A DNA stretch of 64,000 nt from an uncultured Lachnospiraceae bacterium (GTDB taxonomy: Bacteria; Bacillota; Clostridia; Lachnospirales; Lachnospiraceae). The position numbers were made by a program, and so were the translations under genes. Within the stretch, counting starts at the first letter, position 1. Every line of letters starts with the position of its first letter. This document shows, piece after piece, positions 9,362 to 17,768 of the stretch. The notes beneath the pieces are model-generated. The model was not told the origin of the DNA, did no database searches, and saw only the letters and a list, made by a program, of their open reading frames with translations. The DNA lies in NCBI GenBank assembly GCA_910584945.1, contig CAJUDY010000006.1, positions 1 to 64,000 on the forward strand, in the 5' to 3' direction.

Positions 9362-9841
9362 TTATTCCTCCTCGTCTTCCTCCATCACCACATCCTTCAG
9401 CTCTCCCTCCACCAGATCGACATAGAGCTTTCCTTCCAGATGCTCGCATTCGTGACAGATGGCCCGGGCCAGAAGCTCGGTGCCGTCCAGCTCATAATAC
9501 TCCCCATCTTCATCCATAAAGCGGACCGTCACATCGTTGGGTCTGGTGACCTGTCCGGCTTTTCCCGGCACGCTTAGGCAGCCCTCATCGCCGGTCTGGG
9601 AACCTTCTTCCCGGACAATCCTGGGATTGATCATCACCAGGGGACCGTCTCCCACGTCGATGACCACGATCTGCTTTAAAATCCCCACCTGGGGTGCCGC
9701 CAGACCCACGCCCTCCTTCTCGTACATGGTCTCCAGCATGTCGTCGATCAAAGTCCGGATCTTCGGAGTGATCTCCTTTACTTCTTTACTTTTCTTGCGG
9801 AGAATCGGGTCTCCTGCTACTCTTACGTTGCGTATTGCCAT
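9362..9841 (-). CDS. def: Peptide deformylase
   Basis: Removes the N-formyl group from new proteins, using a metal ion. All three family motifs are present: GVGLAAPQVG, EGCLSVPG with the metal-binding Cys, and HECEH, which fits the HExxH metal site. The 159-residue length and an acidic C-terminal tail fit the short Firmicute form. Between priA and fmt. Confidence 0.96.
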   Translation of the reverse strand: MAIRNVRVAGDPILRKKSKEVKEITPKIRTLIDDMLETMYEKEGVGLAAPQVGILKQIVVIDVGDGPLVMINPRIVREEGSQTGDEGCLSVPGKAGQVTRPNDVTVRFMDEDGEYYELDGTELLARAICHECEHLEGKLYVDLVEGELKDVVMEEDEEE

Positions 9842-9873
9842 TTCTGTATAGCCCTCCTGATTATCGTGCTGTT

Positions 9874-12105
9874 TTAATATGCATTTAATGGATTATAATC
9901 AAACTGTATGTAAATTTTCTGCCACACCGTACTTTTTTCCAGTTCCTGTTCCAATGCTTTTTTTACATTCAAAAGCACCGACTCCTCCGGATGTTTTAAA
10001 TAGATCACCCTTCGATACAGATCCTGCTTTCTGGACAGGGCCGCTGCCGCCGGGCCGATCACGATGAGGCCTTCCACGGAAAACCTCTGAATCAACTCCC
10101 CAAGCTGCTCCGAACAGGTTTTTAAAAATTCTTCCTGAGGCCCGGACAGATAGATGCCCAGCATAAAAGCTATGGGTGGATAGGAAAGCAGCTTCCGGTA
10201 CAGCATTTCCTGCTGAAAGAATGCTTCATAATCCTGCGCCGCCGCGGTACGGATGCTGTAATGCTCCGGCAAATAGGTCTGGATCACCGCTTCTCCCGCC
10301 TGACTGCCCCGGCCTGCCCTTCCCACGGCCTGGGTCAGAAGCTGAAAGGTGCGCTCCGATGCCCGGTAGTCCGAGGCGTGGAGGGAAAGGTCCGCCGCCA
10401 GTACCCCCACCAAAGTCACATTGGAAAAATCGTGCCCTTTCACAATCATCTGGGTTCCCACCAGCACATCTGCTTCCCCTTTTCCAAAGGAAGTCAGAAT
10501 CTGCTCGTAACTCTCCTTGGTCCGGGTGGTGTCGTAGTCCATCCGGAGCACCCTTGCCCGGGGGAAGAGCTTCTTTACTTCCCGCTCTATCTGCTGGGTT
10601 CCCGCCCGAAAACCGCTGATATACCGGGAACCGCAGGCGGGACAGGCCTCCGGCATAGGCGTCTCATATCCGCAGTAGTGGCACTTCAGGCTTCCTCCCA
10701 CGTGGAGCGAGAGGGTCACATCGCAGTGGGGGCACCGGATCGCCTCGCCGCAGGAACGGCAGGACACAAAGCCGGACAGTCCCCGTCGGTTCAAGAAAAG
10801 CATCATCTGCTGGCTCAGCCGCAGCCGCTCTTCCATCGCTTCTCTCAGTTTCCGGCTGAAGATGCTCCGGTTCCCCGCCTTTAATTCTGCCCTGAGATCA
10901 ATGATGCTCACTTTGGGAAGCAGGGCTTCCCCGATCCTCCCGGTCAGACGATAGAGACCGTAGGTTCCGTTCTGCGCCTGGTGATAGCTCTCCACCGAGG
11001 GCGTCGCGCTTCCCAGAAGGACCGACGCGCCGCACATACCCGCCCGGAAGATGGCTGCCTCCCGGGCGTGATATCTGGGCACGGTCTCGCTTTTATAAGA
11101 ACTTTCGTGCTCTTCGTCGATGATGATCATACCGATACTGGAAAAAGGGGCGAACAATGCGGACCGGGGGCCGATGATCACATCGATCTCCCCTTCCTTT
11201 GCCCGCAGGAACTGATCGTAGCGCTCCCCCTCCGACAGCCGGGAATGCATCACGGATACCCGGTCCCCGAACCGCTCGTGAAACCGCCGCACAGTCTGGA
11301 AGGTCAGAGCGATCTCCGGAATCAGGACCACTGCCTGCCTCCCCTTTTGGATCACCCGAGCGATCAGTTCCATATAGACTTCCGTCTTGCCGCTGCCGGT
11401 CACCCCGTGGAGCAGATAGGTCCGGCGGATTCCTTTTTCATAATCCGCCCAAATTCCTTCCACCGCCCGGGTCTGTTCCGTATTTAAGATAACCTTTTGT
11501 TCTTTTTTTTCAAAATGGCCAGCGAAGGGATTGCGGTAAAGCGTCTCCGTTTCCACCCGTATGACCCCTTCGGCCTCCAGGCCCCGGATGACGGCGGCAG
11601 ATATTTTCAAAGTGTCCGCCGCTTCCTGCGAACGGATGGCGTCTTTTTCAAGAAGCGCCTCCAGAAGCCGTGCCTTTGCGCGATAGTGCTTCCTCCGATA
11701 TTCTCTCAGAAGTTTTTCTGCTTCCTCTTTCGTAATCCTGCGCACCAGCTTCTTGCTCTGCTTCTGCCGGGTCTTCTGCTTTACGGGAAGAACCGTCTTC
11801 AAGGCATGGTTCATTGTGGACCCATACCGTTCCCTCATCCAGGCCGCCAGCGCGATGAGCTGGGACTCTGCTTTGACGCTGCCCTTCACCACTCCCTGCA
11901 GTTCCTTGATCTTCTCCGGAGGATAGTCCGGCCGGTCTGTCAGGCCGACCACATAGCCCTTCGTCAGACGATTTCCTCTGCCAAAGGGGGCCTCCACCTG
12001 CATACCCACCTGCAGATGGTCCCGCAAGGCTTCCGGAACCCGGTACTGGAATACCCGGTCCACTTTTTCGTGGGAAATATCCACGATAATGTTGACGTAA
12101 TCCAT
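9874..12105 (-). CDS. priA: Primosomal protein N' (replication restart helicase PriA)
   Basis: 3'-5' DNA helicase that reloads the replisome at stalled forks. After the N-terminal DNA-binding domain come the Walker A motif GVTGSGKTEVY, the DEEH box, and two pairs of zinc-binding cysteines (CRSCG, CPHC, CHYCG, CPACG) inserted in the helicase core, then helicase motifs V and VI (QAVGRAGRG). At 743 residues it is a full-length protein. It follows murE with a 3-base gap. Confidence 0.97.
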   Translation of the reverse strand: MDYVNIIVDISHEKVDRVFQYRVPEALRDHLQVGMQVEAPFGRGNRLTKGYVVGLTDRPDYPPEKIKELQGVVKGSVKAESQLIALAAWMRERYGSTMNHALKTVLPVKQKTRQKQSKKLVRRITKEEAEKLLREYRRKHYRAKARLLEALLEKDAIRSQEAADTLKISAAVIRGLEAEGVIRVETETLYRNPFAGHFEKKEQKVILNTEQTRAVEGIWADYEKGIRRTYLLHGVTGSGKTEVYMELIARVIQKGRQAVVLIPEIALTFQTVRRFHERFGDRVSVMHSRLSEGERYDQFLRAKEGEIDVIIGPRSALFAPFSSIGMIIIDEEHESSYKSETVPRYHAREAAIFRAGMCGASVLLGSATPSVESYHQAQNGTYGLYRLTGRIGEALLPKVSIIDLRAELKAGNRSIFSRKLREAMEERLRLSQQMMLFLNRRGLSGFVSCRSCGEAIRCPHCDVTLSLHVGGSLKCHYCGYETPMPEACPACGSRYISGFRAGTQQIEREVKKLFPRARVLRMDYDTTRTKESYEQILTSFGKGEADVLVGTQMIVKGHDFSNVTLVGVLAADLSLHASDYRASERTFQLLTQAVGRAGRGSQAGEAVIQTYLPEHYSIRTAAAQDYEAFFQQEMLYRKLLSYPPIAFMLGIYLSGPQEEFLKTCSEQLGELIQRFSVEGLIVIGPAAAALSRKQDLYRRVIYLKHPEESVLLNVKKALEQELEKSTVWQKIYIQFDYNPLNAY

Positions 12106-12108
12106 CTC

Positions 12109-13572
12109 TTAAGCCAGTTCCTCAAGCACCTGTCGGATCAGGTCTCTCTCATCCATGGGATATTTCTTTCCTTTGATCTCCTGGTAATCCTCATGCCCTT
12201 TTCCCGCCAAAACAATGACGTCGCCTTTTTGCCCATGTTCGATGACATAGCGGATCGCCTCCTTGCGGTCGCTGATCTCCACATAGGCCCCGTCGGTTTT
12301 CGCCATCCCGATCTTGATGTCGTCGATAATCGCCTGAGGCTCCTCATATCTGGGGTTATCCGAGGTGATCACCGTCAGGTCCGCCAGACGGCCGGACACC
12401 TCCCCCATCTCATAGCGGCGCAGCTTGGAGCGGTTGCCCCCGCACCCAAAGACGCAGACCAGCCGCTTCGGGTGATATTCCTTCAAAGTCAGAAGCAGAC
12501 TTTGAAGGCTCATGGCGTTGTGAGCGTAATCGATCATCAGGATAAAGTCCTCCGACACCTTGATCATCTCGATACGGCCCTTGGTCTTCACCACCTTCAG
12601 AGCCTCCTTTAAATCTTCCTCCGACACTTGAAAATGCTCACATACCGCGATGGCCACCAGAGAATTGTACACGCTGAACGTCCCCGGCACGTCGATCTCC
12701 ACATCCATGTCCAGCTTTCCCGAGATATGATAGCGAACTCCGAGGTATCCTGGCCCTCCGATCAGCTCCACGTCCGAAGCCCGGTAGTCCGCTTCTTCCG
12801 AAAATCCAATGGTCTCCAGGTCACAGGTGTGCCCCCGAAGCACCAGGTCAAAATGCTCGTCATCCACATTGGCGATCCCGATCCGGCACTGGCGGAACAA
12901 CATCCCTTTGCAGGCCGCATACTCCTCAAAGCTGGCATGCTCGTTGGGACCGATATGGTCCGGGGCCAGGTTCGTGAAGATGCCGATCTCGAAGGGAATG
13001 CCCGCCGTCCGGTGCATCATAAGCCCCTGAGAAGAGACTTCCATCACACAGATCTGACAGCCCGCCTCCACCATTCTGGCAAAATACTCCTGTATCAGAT
13101 AAGATTCCGGCGTCGTATTGTCCGCCGGAATGTGCGTTTCTCCGATGATCGTCTCAATGGTACCGATCAGTCCCACCTTGTATCCCGCATGCTCCAGAAT
13201 TCCCTTTACCATAAATGTGGTAGTGGTCTTGCCCTTGGTGCCGGTAATGCCGATCACCTTCAGCTTCCTGGCCGGATGGTCAAAATACGCCGCCGAAAGA
13301 TGCGACAGCGCATACCGGGTGTCCGGCACCAGCACCAGGGTCACCCCTTCCGGCGTCTCCACCTCTCTCTCCGCCACAATCACACGCGCCCCCTTCGCCG
13401 CGATCTCCTCTACATGTTCATGACTGTCATAAGCCGCCCCCCTGATGCAGACGAACATACAGTCCTTCGTCACCTTTCTCGAATCGTACACCAAAGCGCT
13501 GACCTCGCCCTCCAACGTACCCCTTATCACCCGCTCTCCCAGATGCTCTAATAATCCGGAAACTGATTTCAT
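12109..13572 (-). CDS. murE: UDP-MurNAc-tripeptide synthetase MurE (meso-DAP type)
   Basis: Adds the third residue to the peptidoglycan stem peptide in the cytosol. The ATP loop GTKGKTTT and the substrate motif DNPR (in TSDNPRYEEP) are visible; DNPR is the signature of enzymes that add meso-diaminopimelate rather than lysine. The ATG at 13572 has GGAGG 6 bases upstream. The gene heads the minus-strand run, and its leader carries the hairpin repeat at 13702-13914 between the promoter and the start. Confidence 0.96.
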   Translation of the reverse strand: MKSVSGLLEHLGERVIRGTLEGEVSALVYDSRKVTKDCMFVCIRGAAYDSHEHVEEIAAKGARVIVAEREVETPEGVTLVLVPDTRYALSHLSAAYFDHPARKLKVIGITGTKGKTTTTFMVKGILEHAGYKVGLIGTIETIIGETHIPADNTTPESYLIQEYFARMVEAGCQICVMEVSSQGLMMHRTAGIPFEIGIFTNLAPDHIGPNEHASFEEYAACKGMLFRQCRIGIANVDDEHFDLVLRGHTCDLETIGFSEEADYRASDVELIGGPGYLGVRYHISGKLDMDVEIDVPGTFSVYNSLVAIAVCEHFQVSEEDLKEALKVVKTKGRIEMIKVSEDFILMIDYAHNAMSLQSLLLTLKEYHPKRLVCVFGCGGNRSKLRRYEMGEVSGRLADLTVITSDNPRYEEPQAIIDDIKIGMAKTDGAYVEISDRKEAIRYVIEHGQKGDVIVLAGKGHEDYQEIKGKKYPMDERDLIRQVLEELA

Positions 13573-13701
13573 GAAGGTCCTCCTTCTATTTTTCACTTTA
13601 CTGCTGTTCCCAATATAATATTCACTCTCAGTCCTTCACGGACATTCAGATAAATACATATATTAACAGCCACAACTACTTTCGTCACTTTTCGTACCTA
13701 T

Positions 13702-13914
13702 GCCAGCTCTCAGCCCGATGTGGGCTGACCTTATTGAACATTAGCAGTTCAATAAGTACGTATTCCTGAAAGACCTATTGAAGAGCGCCGGTCCTTGGGC
13801 GGGGTTTTTCACGCGCCCTAGTACCGCTGCGTCTCTTCACTAAGTACCCCTTCGGGGCATAAACTCCAGCGGGGTCTGGAAGGAATGTCTGCCCACATCG
13901 GGCGTCCGGGCAGC
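13702..13914. repeat. Intergenic hairpin-family repeat, copy 2 (full element)
   Basis: The outer arms AGCCCGATGTGGGC (from 13712) and GCCCACATCGGGC (to 13903) pair, followed by the family tail GTCCGGGC. Inside are further stems: CTTATTGAAC/GTTCAATAAG, and GAAGAGCGCCGGT with ACCGCTGCGTCTCTTC. It resembles copies 1 and 4 (ACCGCTGC, GGGGTCTGGAAGGA). It lies in the predicted 5' leader of the murE run and has no U-run that would make it a plain terminator. Confidence 0.75.
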
Positions 13915-13948
13915 CTAAGTACGAACAAGCAACTTACTTTTTCAGTGT

Positions 13949-13977
13949 AGTATAACACATTTATCCGGGTCTTGCAA
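13949..13977 (-). promoter_or_regulatory. Promoter for the murE operon
   Basis: On the minus strand a -35 TTGCAA (13972-13977) and a -10 TATACT (13949-13954) are 17 bases apart. The -35 hexamer is a palindrome and also serves as the -35 of the divergent promoter at 13972-14000. A transcript from here would have a leader of roughly 370 bases that includes repeat copy 2. Confidence 0.65.
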
Positions 13978-14000
13978 TTTTACATTCCCAACATTATAAT
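13972..14000 (+). promoter_or_regulatory. Promoter for the HD-hydrolase / carbamate-kinase-like operon
   Basis: A -35 TTGCAA (13972-13977), a 17-base spacer and a perfect -10 TATAAT (13995-14000) precede the gene at 14033. The -35 box is the same six bases as that of the murE promoter on the other strand. Confidence 0.7.
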
Positions 14001-14032
14001 GGATTTATACCAAAAAGGAGCACCCAAATCTT

Positions 14033-14623
14033 ATGTTACCCACAAGAGAACAAGCTGAAGCCCTCCTTCGGGAAGCCGAGCACTGCAATCCGGGCCCCTG
14101 GGGAGATCACAGCCGCGTCGCTGCCCGCTGCGCCGAGAAGATCGCCCGGGCATGCCCGGATCTCAATCCGGAAAAAGCGTACATCCTGGGACTGCTGCAC
14201 GACATCGGCAGAAAATTCGGCGTACGCCATCTGGGCCATGTATCCGACGGATATACCTATATGATGTCCCTGGGCTACGACGAGGCCGCCAGAATCTGCC
14301 TCACCCATTCCTTTCACAACCAGACCCTGGATGACTACATCGGAAAATTCGACACCACCGAAGAAGAACTCTCGCTGATTCAAAACCGGCTGAGCGCCAT
14401 CACCATGGACGACTACGACCGTCTCATTCAGCTCTGTGATTCCCTGGCCGACGCCGGCGGGATCGTCAGCATCGAAGAGCGGATGGAAGACGTGAGAAGA
14501 CGCTACGGTTCCTACCCTCCGGAAAAATGGAATCGGAATCTGGAGCTGAAAAGATATTTTGAAGAAAAGACGGGGAAGGATATCTATCTTGTAGTAGAAA
14601 AAACGAACTGTTGCACTATTTGA
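14033..14623 (+). CDS. HD-domain phosphohydrolase of unknown substrate
   Basis: A 196-residue soluble protein with the HD metal-site motif HDIGRKFG at about residue 60, an earlier histidine in the GDHSRVAA segment, and later histidines (THSFHNQ), as in HD-family nucleotide hydrolases. The substrate cannot be told from sequence. The promoter at 13972-14000 lies just upstream, with an AGGAG site 12 bases before the ATG. It is followed after 24 bases by a carbamate-kinase-like gene, so the two are probably co-transcribed. Confidence 0.8.
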   Translation: MLPTREQAEALLREAEHCNPGPWGDHSRVAARCAEKIARACPDLNPEKAYILGLLHDIGRKFGVRHLGHVSDGYTYMMSLGYDEAARICLTHSFHNQTLDDYIGKFDTTEEELSLIQNRLSAITMDDYDRLIQLCDSLADAGGIVSIEERMEDVRRRYGSYPPEKWNRNLELKRYFEEKTGKDIYLVVEKTNCCTI

Positions 14624-14647
14624 ATAGAAGAAATGAGGACAAGAGAT

Positions 14648-15580
14648 ATGAGTAAAAAGAAAATCGTTGTCGCACTGGGTCATAAAGCTCTTGGAACTAC
14701 GCTTCCGGAGCAGAAGACAGCTGTCAAAGCCGCCGCAAAAGCCATCGCGGATCTGGCGGAAACCGACAGTCAGATCGTCATCTCCCACAGCAACGCGCCG
14801 CAGATCGGCATGATACATACCGCCATGAACGAATTCGGCAAGCAGCACCCAGACTATACCTTCGCTCCCATGTCGGTTTGCTCCGCCATGAGCCAGGGCT
14901 ATATCGGCTACGATCTGCAGAATGCCATCCGGGAAGAGCTGTTAAGCCGCGGTATTCACAAACCGGTCACGACAATCCTCACCCAGGTCGTCGTCAATCC
15001 CTACGACGATTCCTTTTATAAGCCGGTCAAGATCATCGGCCGTGTGATGACCGAAGAGGAGGCAAAGGCCGAAGAAGAAAAAGGAAATCATGTCATCAAA
15101 ACCGACGGCGGATACCGGCGGATCGTCTCCGCTCCGAAACCGGAAGACATCGTGGAGATTGACGCCATCCGCACTCTGTCGGACGCCGGACACATCGTCA
15201 TCGCCTGCGGCGGCGGCGGAATCCCCGTCTTAAAGCAGGGCCGCCGCTTAAAAGGCGCCAGCGCCGTCATTGAAAAAGATCTGGCCAGCGGCAAGCTGGC
15301 AGAACTTCTGGACGCGGATATGCTCCTCCTTTTGACCGGAGAAAAGAACCTGTATCTGAACTACGGAAAAGAGAACCGGGAACCGCTGACCCAGGTATCC
15401 GCGGACAAGGCCCGTTCTTACATCGCAGAGGGACAGTTCGCCGAGGCTTCCGTCCTGCCCAAGGTCGTGGCGGCCGTCTCCTTCGTGTCCGTAAAGCCGG
15501 AAGGCGTGGCAGTCATCGCAGACCTGGACGACGCGAAAGCCGCCTTTTTAGAGCAGACGGGAACGGTGATCCGCTCCTGA
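14648..15580 (+). CDS. Carbamate-kinase-like amino-acid-kinase-family protein
   Basis: The overall sequence is that of carbamate kinase (LTQVVVNPYDD, RRIVSAPKPEDIVEIDAI, ACGGGGIPV, VIEKDLAS, ADMLLLLTG). Carbamate kinase makes ATP from carbamoyl phosphate in the arginine deiminase or purine degradation pathways. Three substrate-loop motifs differ from the classical enzyme: the first loop reads GHKALG instead of GGNA, SHGNGP has become SHSNAP, and the segment after LTG reads EKN instead of a VDY-type motif. No arcA or arcB is nearby. It may be a carbamate kinase with altered substrate loops or a paralogue with another acyl-phosphate substrate. The ATG at 14648 gives the family N-terminus. Confidence 0.75.
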   Translation: MSKKKIVVALGHKALGTTLPEQKTAVKAAAKAIADLAETDSQIVISHSNAPQIGMIHTAMNEFGKQHPDYTFAPMSVCSAMSQGYIGYDLQNAIREELLSRGIHKPVTTILTQVVVNPYDDSFYKPVKIIGRVMTEEEAKAEEEKGNHVIKTDGGYRRIVSAPKPEDIVEIDAIRTLSDAGHIVIACGGGGIPVLKQGRRLKGASAVIEKDLASGKLAELLDADMLLLLTGEKNLYLNYGKENREPLTQVSADKARSYIAEGQFAEASVLPKVVAAVSFVSVKPEGVAVIADLDDAKAAFLEQTGTVIRS

Positions 15581-15608
15581 GACCAGACTGCAGGCGGACA
15601 TAAAACAA

Positions 15609-15638
15609 GGCGGCGGTATCTTTTATGATACTGCCGCC
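15609..15638. terminator. 12-bp hairpin between arcC-like gene and toxin relic
   Basis: GGCGGCGGTATC (15609-15620) pairs with GATACTGCCGCC (15627-15638) around a TTTTAT loop. On the plus strand no U-run follows. On the minus strand the stem is followed by TTGTTTTA, so it fits better as the terminator of the minus-strand toxin-antitoxin relic, and may act in both directions. Confidence 0.6.
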
Positions 15639-15657
15639 GGAATGATTTACCGACGCG

Positions 15658-15936
15658 TCACTCGTGAAACAAATCGGAATGTGTTCCGGTATCTACCAGT
15701 GTCAATGTTAATATATCATTCTCTACCAGATAGATCAACAGCCAGTCTGGTTGAATATGACACTCTCTGTATCCTTTGTATTGACCATTTAATGCATGAG
15801 CTTTATATCTTGCTTCCAATAGGATTCTACATTGTATCTTTCATACAATATTCTCTAATAAAGAAATATCCAGACCCCTTTTGGCCGCAAGCCATAACCC
15901 CTTTTTTAACCTGGAAGAATACTTAACTTTCAGCAT
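15658..15936 (-). pseudogene. YafQ-type toxin (RelE superfamily), interrupted by a TGA codon
   Basis: Reading from the ATG at 15934-15936 gives MLKVKYSSRLKKGL, a typical YafQ start, then KRGLDISLLENIV, an in-frame TGA (15841-15843, codon 32), and then a well-kept C-terminal half with HALNGQYKGYRECH, DWLLIY and TGTHSDLF. The frame is otherwise intact over 93 codons, matching the 92-residue length of E. coli YafQ. The ATG overlaps the end of the antitoxin gene by 14 bases, the usual arrangement. One nonsense codon, perhaps from TGG, has disabled the mRNase toxin. Confidence 0.85.
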
Positions 15937-16225
15937 CCGTTTCCAAGATCTCCTGAAACATTTCTCTCACATTTGTATATGATTTTACATTCGGATCGTG
16001 GCTGATTCTTTTTGACTCTTCCATAGCTTCTATTACTTCCGGTTTAAACTCTCGCATATCTTCAGGATATTTTACCTCAAATGGTATTCCTTTTCTCAGT
16101 ATGACCTGCTTTAAAAATATATTGACCGCATCAGACAAGTTCAATCCCAGACCTTCCAAAAGTTCAACCGCTTCTTTCTTTGTGTTTTATTCTATTCGTA
16201 TTTGCGTTGGTGCTGTAACTGCCAT
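15923..16225 (-). pseudogene. RelB/DinJ-type antitoxin, interrupted by a TAA codon
   Basis: The ATG at 16223-16225, preceded by a GGTGAG ribosome site, starts MAVTAPTQIRIE. A TAA follows at codon 13 (16187-16189), and the frame then continues NTKKEAVELLEGLGLNLSDA, the conserved ribbon-helix-helix DNA-binding segment, to a normal C-terminus of 100 codons in all. A shortened product could start at a TTG (16159) but would lack the beta strand that contacts DNA. Toxin and antitoxin each carry one stop, so the module looks dead. Confidence 0.85.
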
Positions 16226-16281
16226 ATGTCTCACCATCCTTTTTTCTGATTTTACTACAAAAAGATATACATTATCAACCG

Positions 16282-17082
16282 TTAAAGTCTATTCTGAAAA
16301 TGACAATACGAGCGCCCTTCCTGCACCACCTCATACGCCTCATACGCCCGATCCACATGGTACCCAAGCTTCTCCGCCAGAGCCGCTGACCCCAGGTTCT
16401 GGGCGTCCCAACCCGGGTACCAGCCCCGTTCCAGACACATCAGGATCAGCTTGGCCCCGCAGATCAGGGCAAGGCCTCTTCTCTGATAATCTTCCCTGGT
16501 GTCGATCTCAATCTCGATGCCGCCCTGATAACCGGAATAAGAAGAGGCCCCGGAGACCGGTTCCCCGTCTTTCAGAATCACCGCTCCCAGCCCATATCTT
16601 TGATACATAGAATAATCCTCATACTGAGCCACCCAGTCCCTGCACCAAGGGATCTCCCGGCAGCGCCGGAATAAAGTTTCCTCTATCTTCTGCAGCTGAT
16701 ACCCCTCCGGCAGTCCCTCCACAATCCTCCGAAGCAGCGCCCGGTCAAATACCTCCGGCTCTTTTTTAATGGCATACCGGGTGACCTTTTTCGCCCTTGT
16801 CCCATGGCATGCTTCGATAAGCCTGGCCCAGCGTTCGTCCCGGGGAACCATGATCCGGAACTCCCTCCGGTCTTCCTCCGATTCATACAGCACCAGTTCC
16901 CGGTTGGGCCTTCCCGCAAGGAAGCAGAAATCCCCAAGCACTGCCATGGCGGAAGCCGGTTCGTCCAGAGCATCCGTCCAGATCCGACCCATGACCCCCT
17001 GGAGGCAGGACCAGATCATCGTCTCCTGCCATCCGCCGAACAAAGTCTCCGCGTTCTTCGTCTCTTTTAATTCAAAAATCAT
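16282..17082 (-). CDS. GNAT-family N-acetyltransferase
   Basis: A 266-residue acetyltransferase of the large, ZmaR-like GNAT type. The acetyl-CoA binding region is in the C-terminal half: GAVILKDGEPVSGAS, IEIEIDTREDYQRRGLALICGAKLI, then a WDAQN segment and LAEKLGY. The acceptor substrate is unknown. The ATG at 17080-17082 overlaps the end of the MerR gene by 11 bases, so the two are probably translated from one message. Confidence 0.8.
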   Translation of the reverse strand: MIFELKETKNAETLFGGWQETMIWSCLQGVMGRIWTDALDEPASAMAVLGDFCFLAGRPNRELVLYESEEDRREFRIMVPRDERWARLIEACHGTRAKKVTRYAIKKEPEVFDRALLRRIVEGLPEGYQLQKIEETLFRRCREIPWCRDWVAQYEDYSMYQRYGLGAVILKDGEPVSGASSYSGYQGGIEIEIDTREDYQRRGLALICGAKLILMCLERGWYPGWDAQNLGSAALAEKLGYHVDRAYEAYEVVQEGRSYCHFQNRL

Positions 17083-17446
17083 CTGTCCCCTCCAAACCCC
17101 GTATCCGGTCTTGATAAATCCCGATCTTCTCGTCCAGATTTTGCAGATATTCGTCCCACTTTTTCCGCTCATCCAGAACTGATGTTCTGTGTCGAATCAA
17201 TAACTGCATCCGCTCCTCCATGGTGGCGTCCCCTTCATAACGGAGATCTGAGTAATGCCGGATATCCCGAAGCAGCATCCCCGTATCCTTCAGGCGCTGA
17301 AGAAATCTGGTCCACTCCACGTCCGCCTCGCTGTAATCCCGTCTGCCGGACGTGTCTCTGGCCACCCGGATCAGCCCCTTTTTTTCATAATACCGAAGAG
17401 TATAGGCGCTGATTCCGGTTCTTTTGGAAAATACTCCTATTGTCAC
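17072..17446 (-). CDS. MerR-family transcriptional regulator
   Basis: A 124-residue regulator with an N-terminal winged helix (GVFSKRTGISAYTLRYYEKKGLI, shown here only in outline) and a C-terminal dimerisation coiled coil. It lacks the Cys or aromatic pattern that would name an effector. The only possible start is a GTG at 17444-17446 without a ribosome site, and the protein begins 1-3 residues later than relatives usually do. That start lies 23 bases inside the divergent gene at 17424, so no room is left for an ordinary promoter region. Confidence 0.75.
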   Translation of the reverse strand: MTIGVFSKRTGISAYTLRYYEKKGLIRVARDTSGRRDYSEADVEWTRFLQRLKDTGMLLRDIRHYSDLRYEGDATMEERMQLLIRHRTSVLDERKKWDEYLQNLDEKIGIYQDRIRGLEGTDDF

Positions 17447-17768
17447 CGAGGCAGTGATGGAAGCACTGAAAGATATCGCCCCGGATCTGGGGAATTATAT
17501 CGTCGAATTCGCCTTCGACGAAATCTATGCCAGAGAAGGCCTGTCCTTTAAGGAACGGGAAATGATCACTCTGGCCAGCCTGCTCACCGCCGGAGGATGT
17601 GAACCTCAGCTGGAGGTTCACATCCAGGGGGCGCTCAATGTGGGAATCGCTCCGGAAAAAATCATCGAACTGTTTTTACAGTGTATTCTCTATACCGGAT
17701 TTCCCCGGGTTCTGAACGCGGTCTATACGGCGAAAAAGCTATTTTCCTTAAGCAGAGACGTTGATTAA
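17424..17768 (+). CDS. Carboxymuconolactone decarboxylase-family protein, 5' end possibly truncated
   Basis: The sequence from EALKDIAPDLGNYIVEFAF through HIQGALNVG to AGFPR-like YTGFPRVLNA is that of a small alpha-helical CMD/AhpD-fold protein. The two Cys of true AhpD peroxidases are absent, so the activity is not clear. The frame is closed upstream by TAG at 17403-17405 and the only early start is a TTG at 17424 without a ribosome site. Family members generally have about 10-15 more residues. The gene overlaps the divergent MerR start and converges on the alpha-galactosidase gene with overlapping stops. Confidence 0.6.
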   Translation: MENTPIVTEAVMEALKDIAPDLGNYIVEFAFDEIYAREGLSFKEREMITLASLLTAGGCEPQLEVHIQGALNVGIAPEKIIELFLQCILYTGFPRVLNAVYTAKKLFSLSRDVD

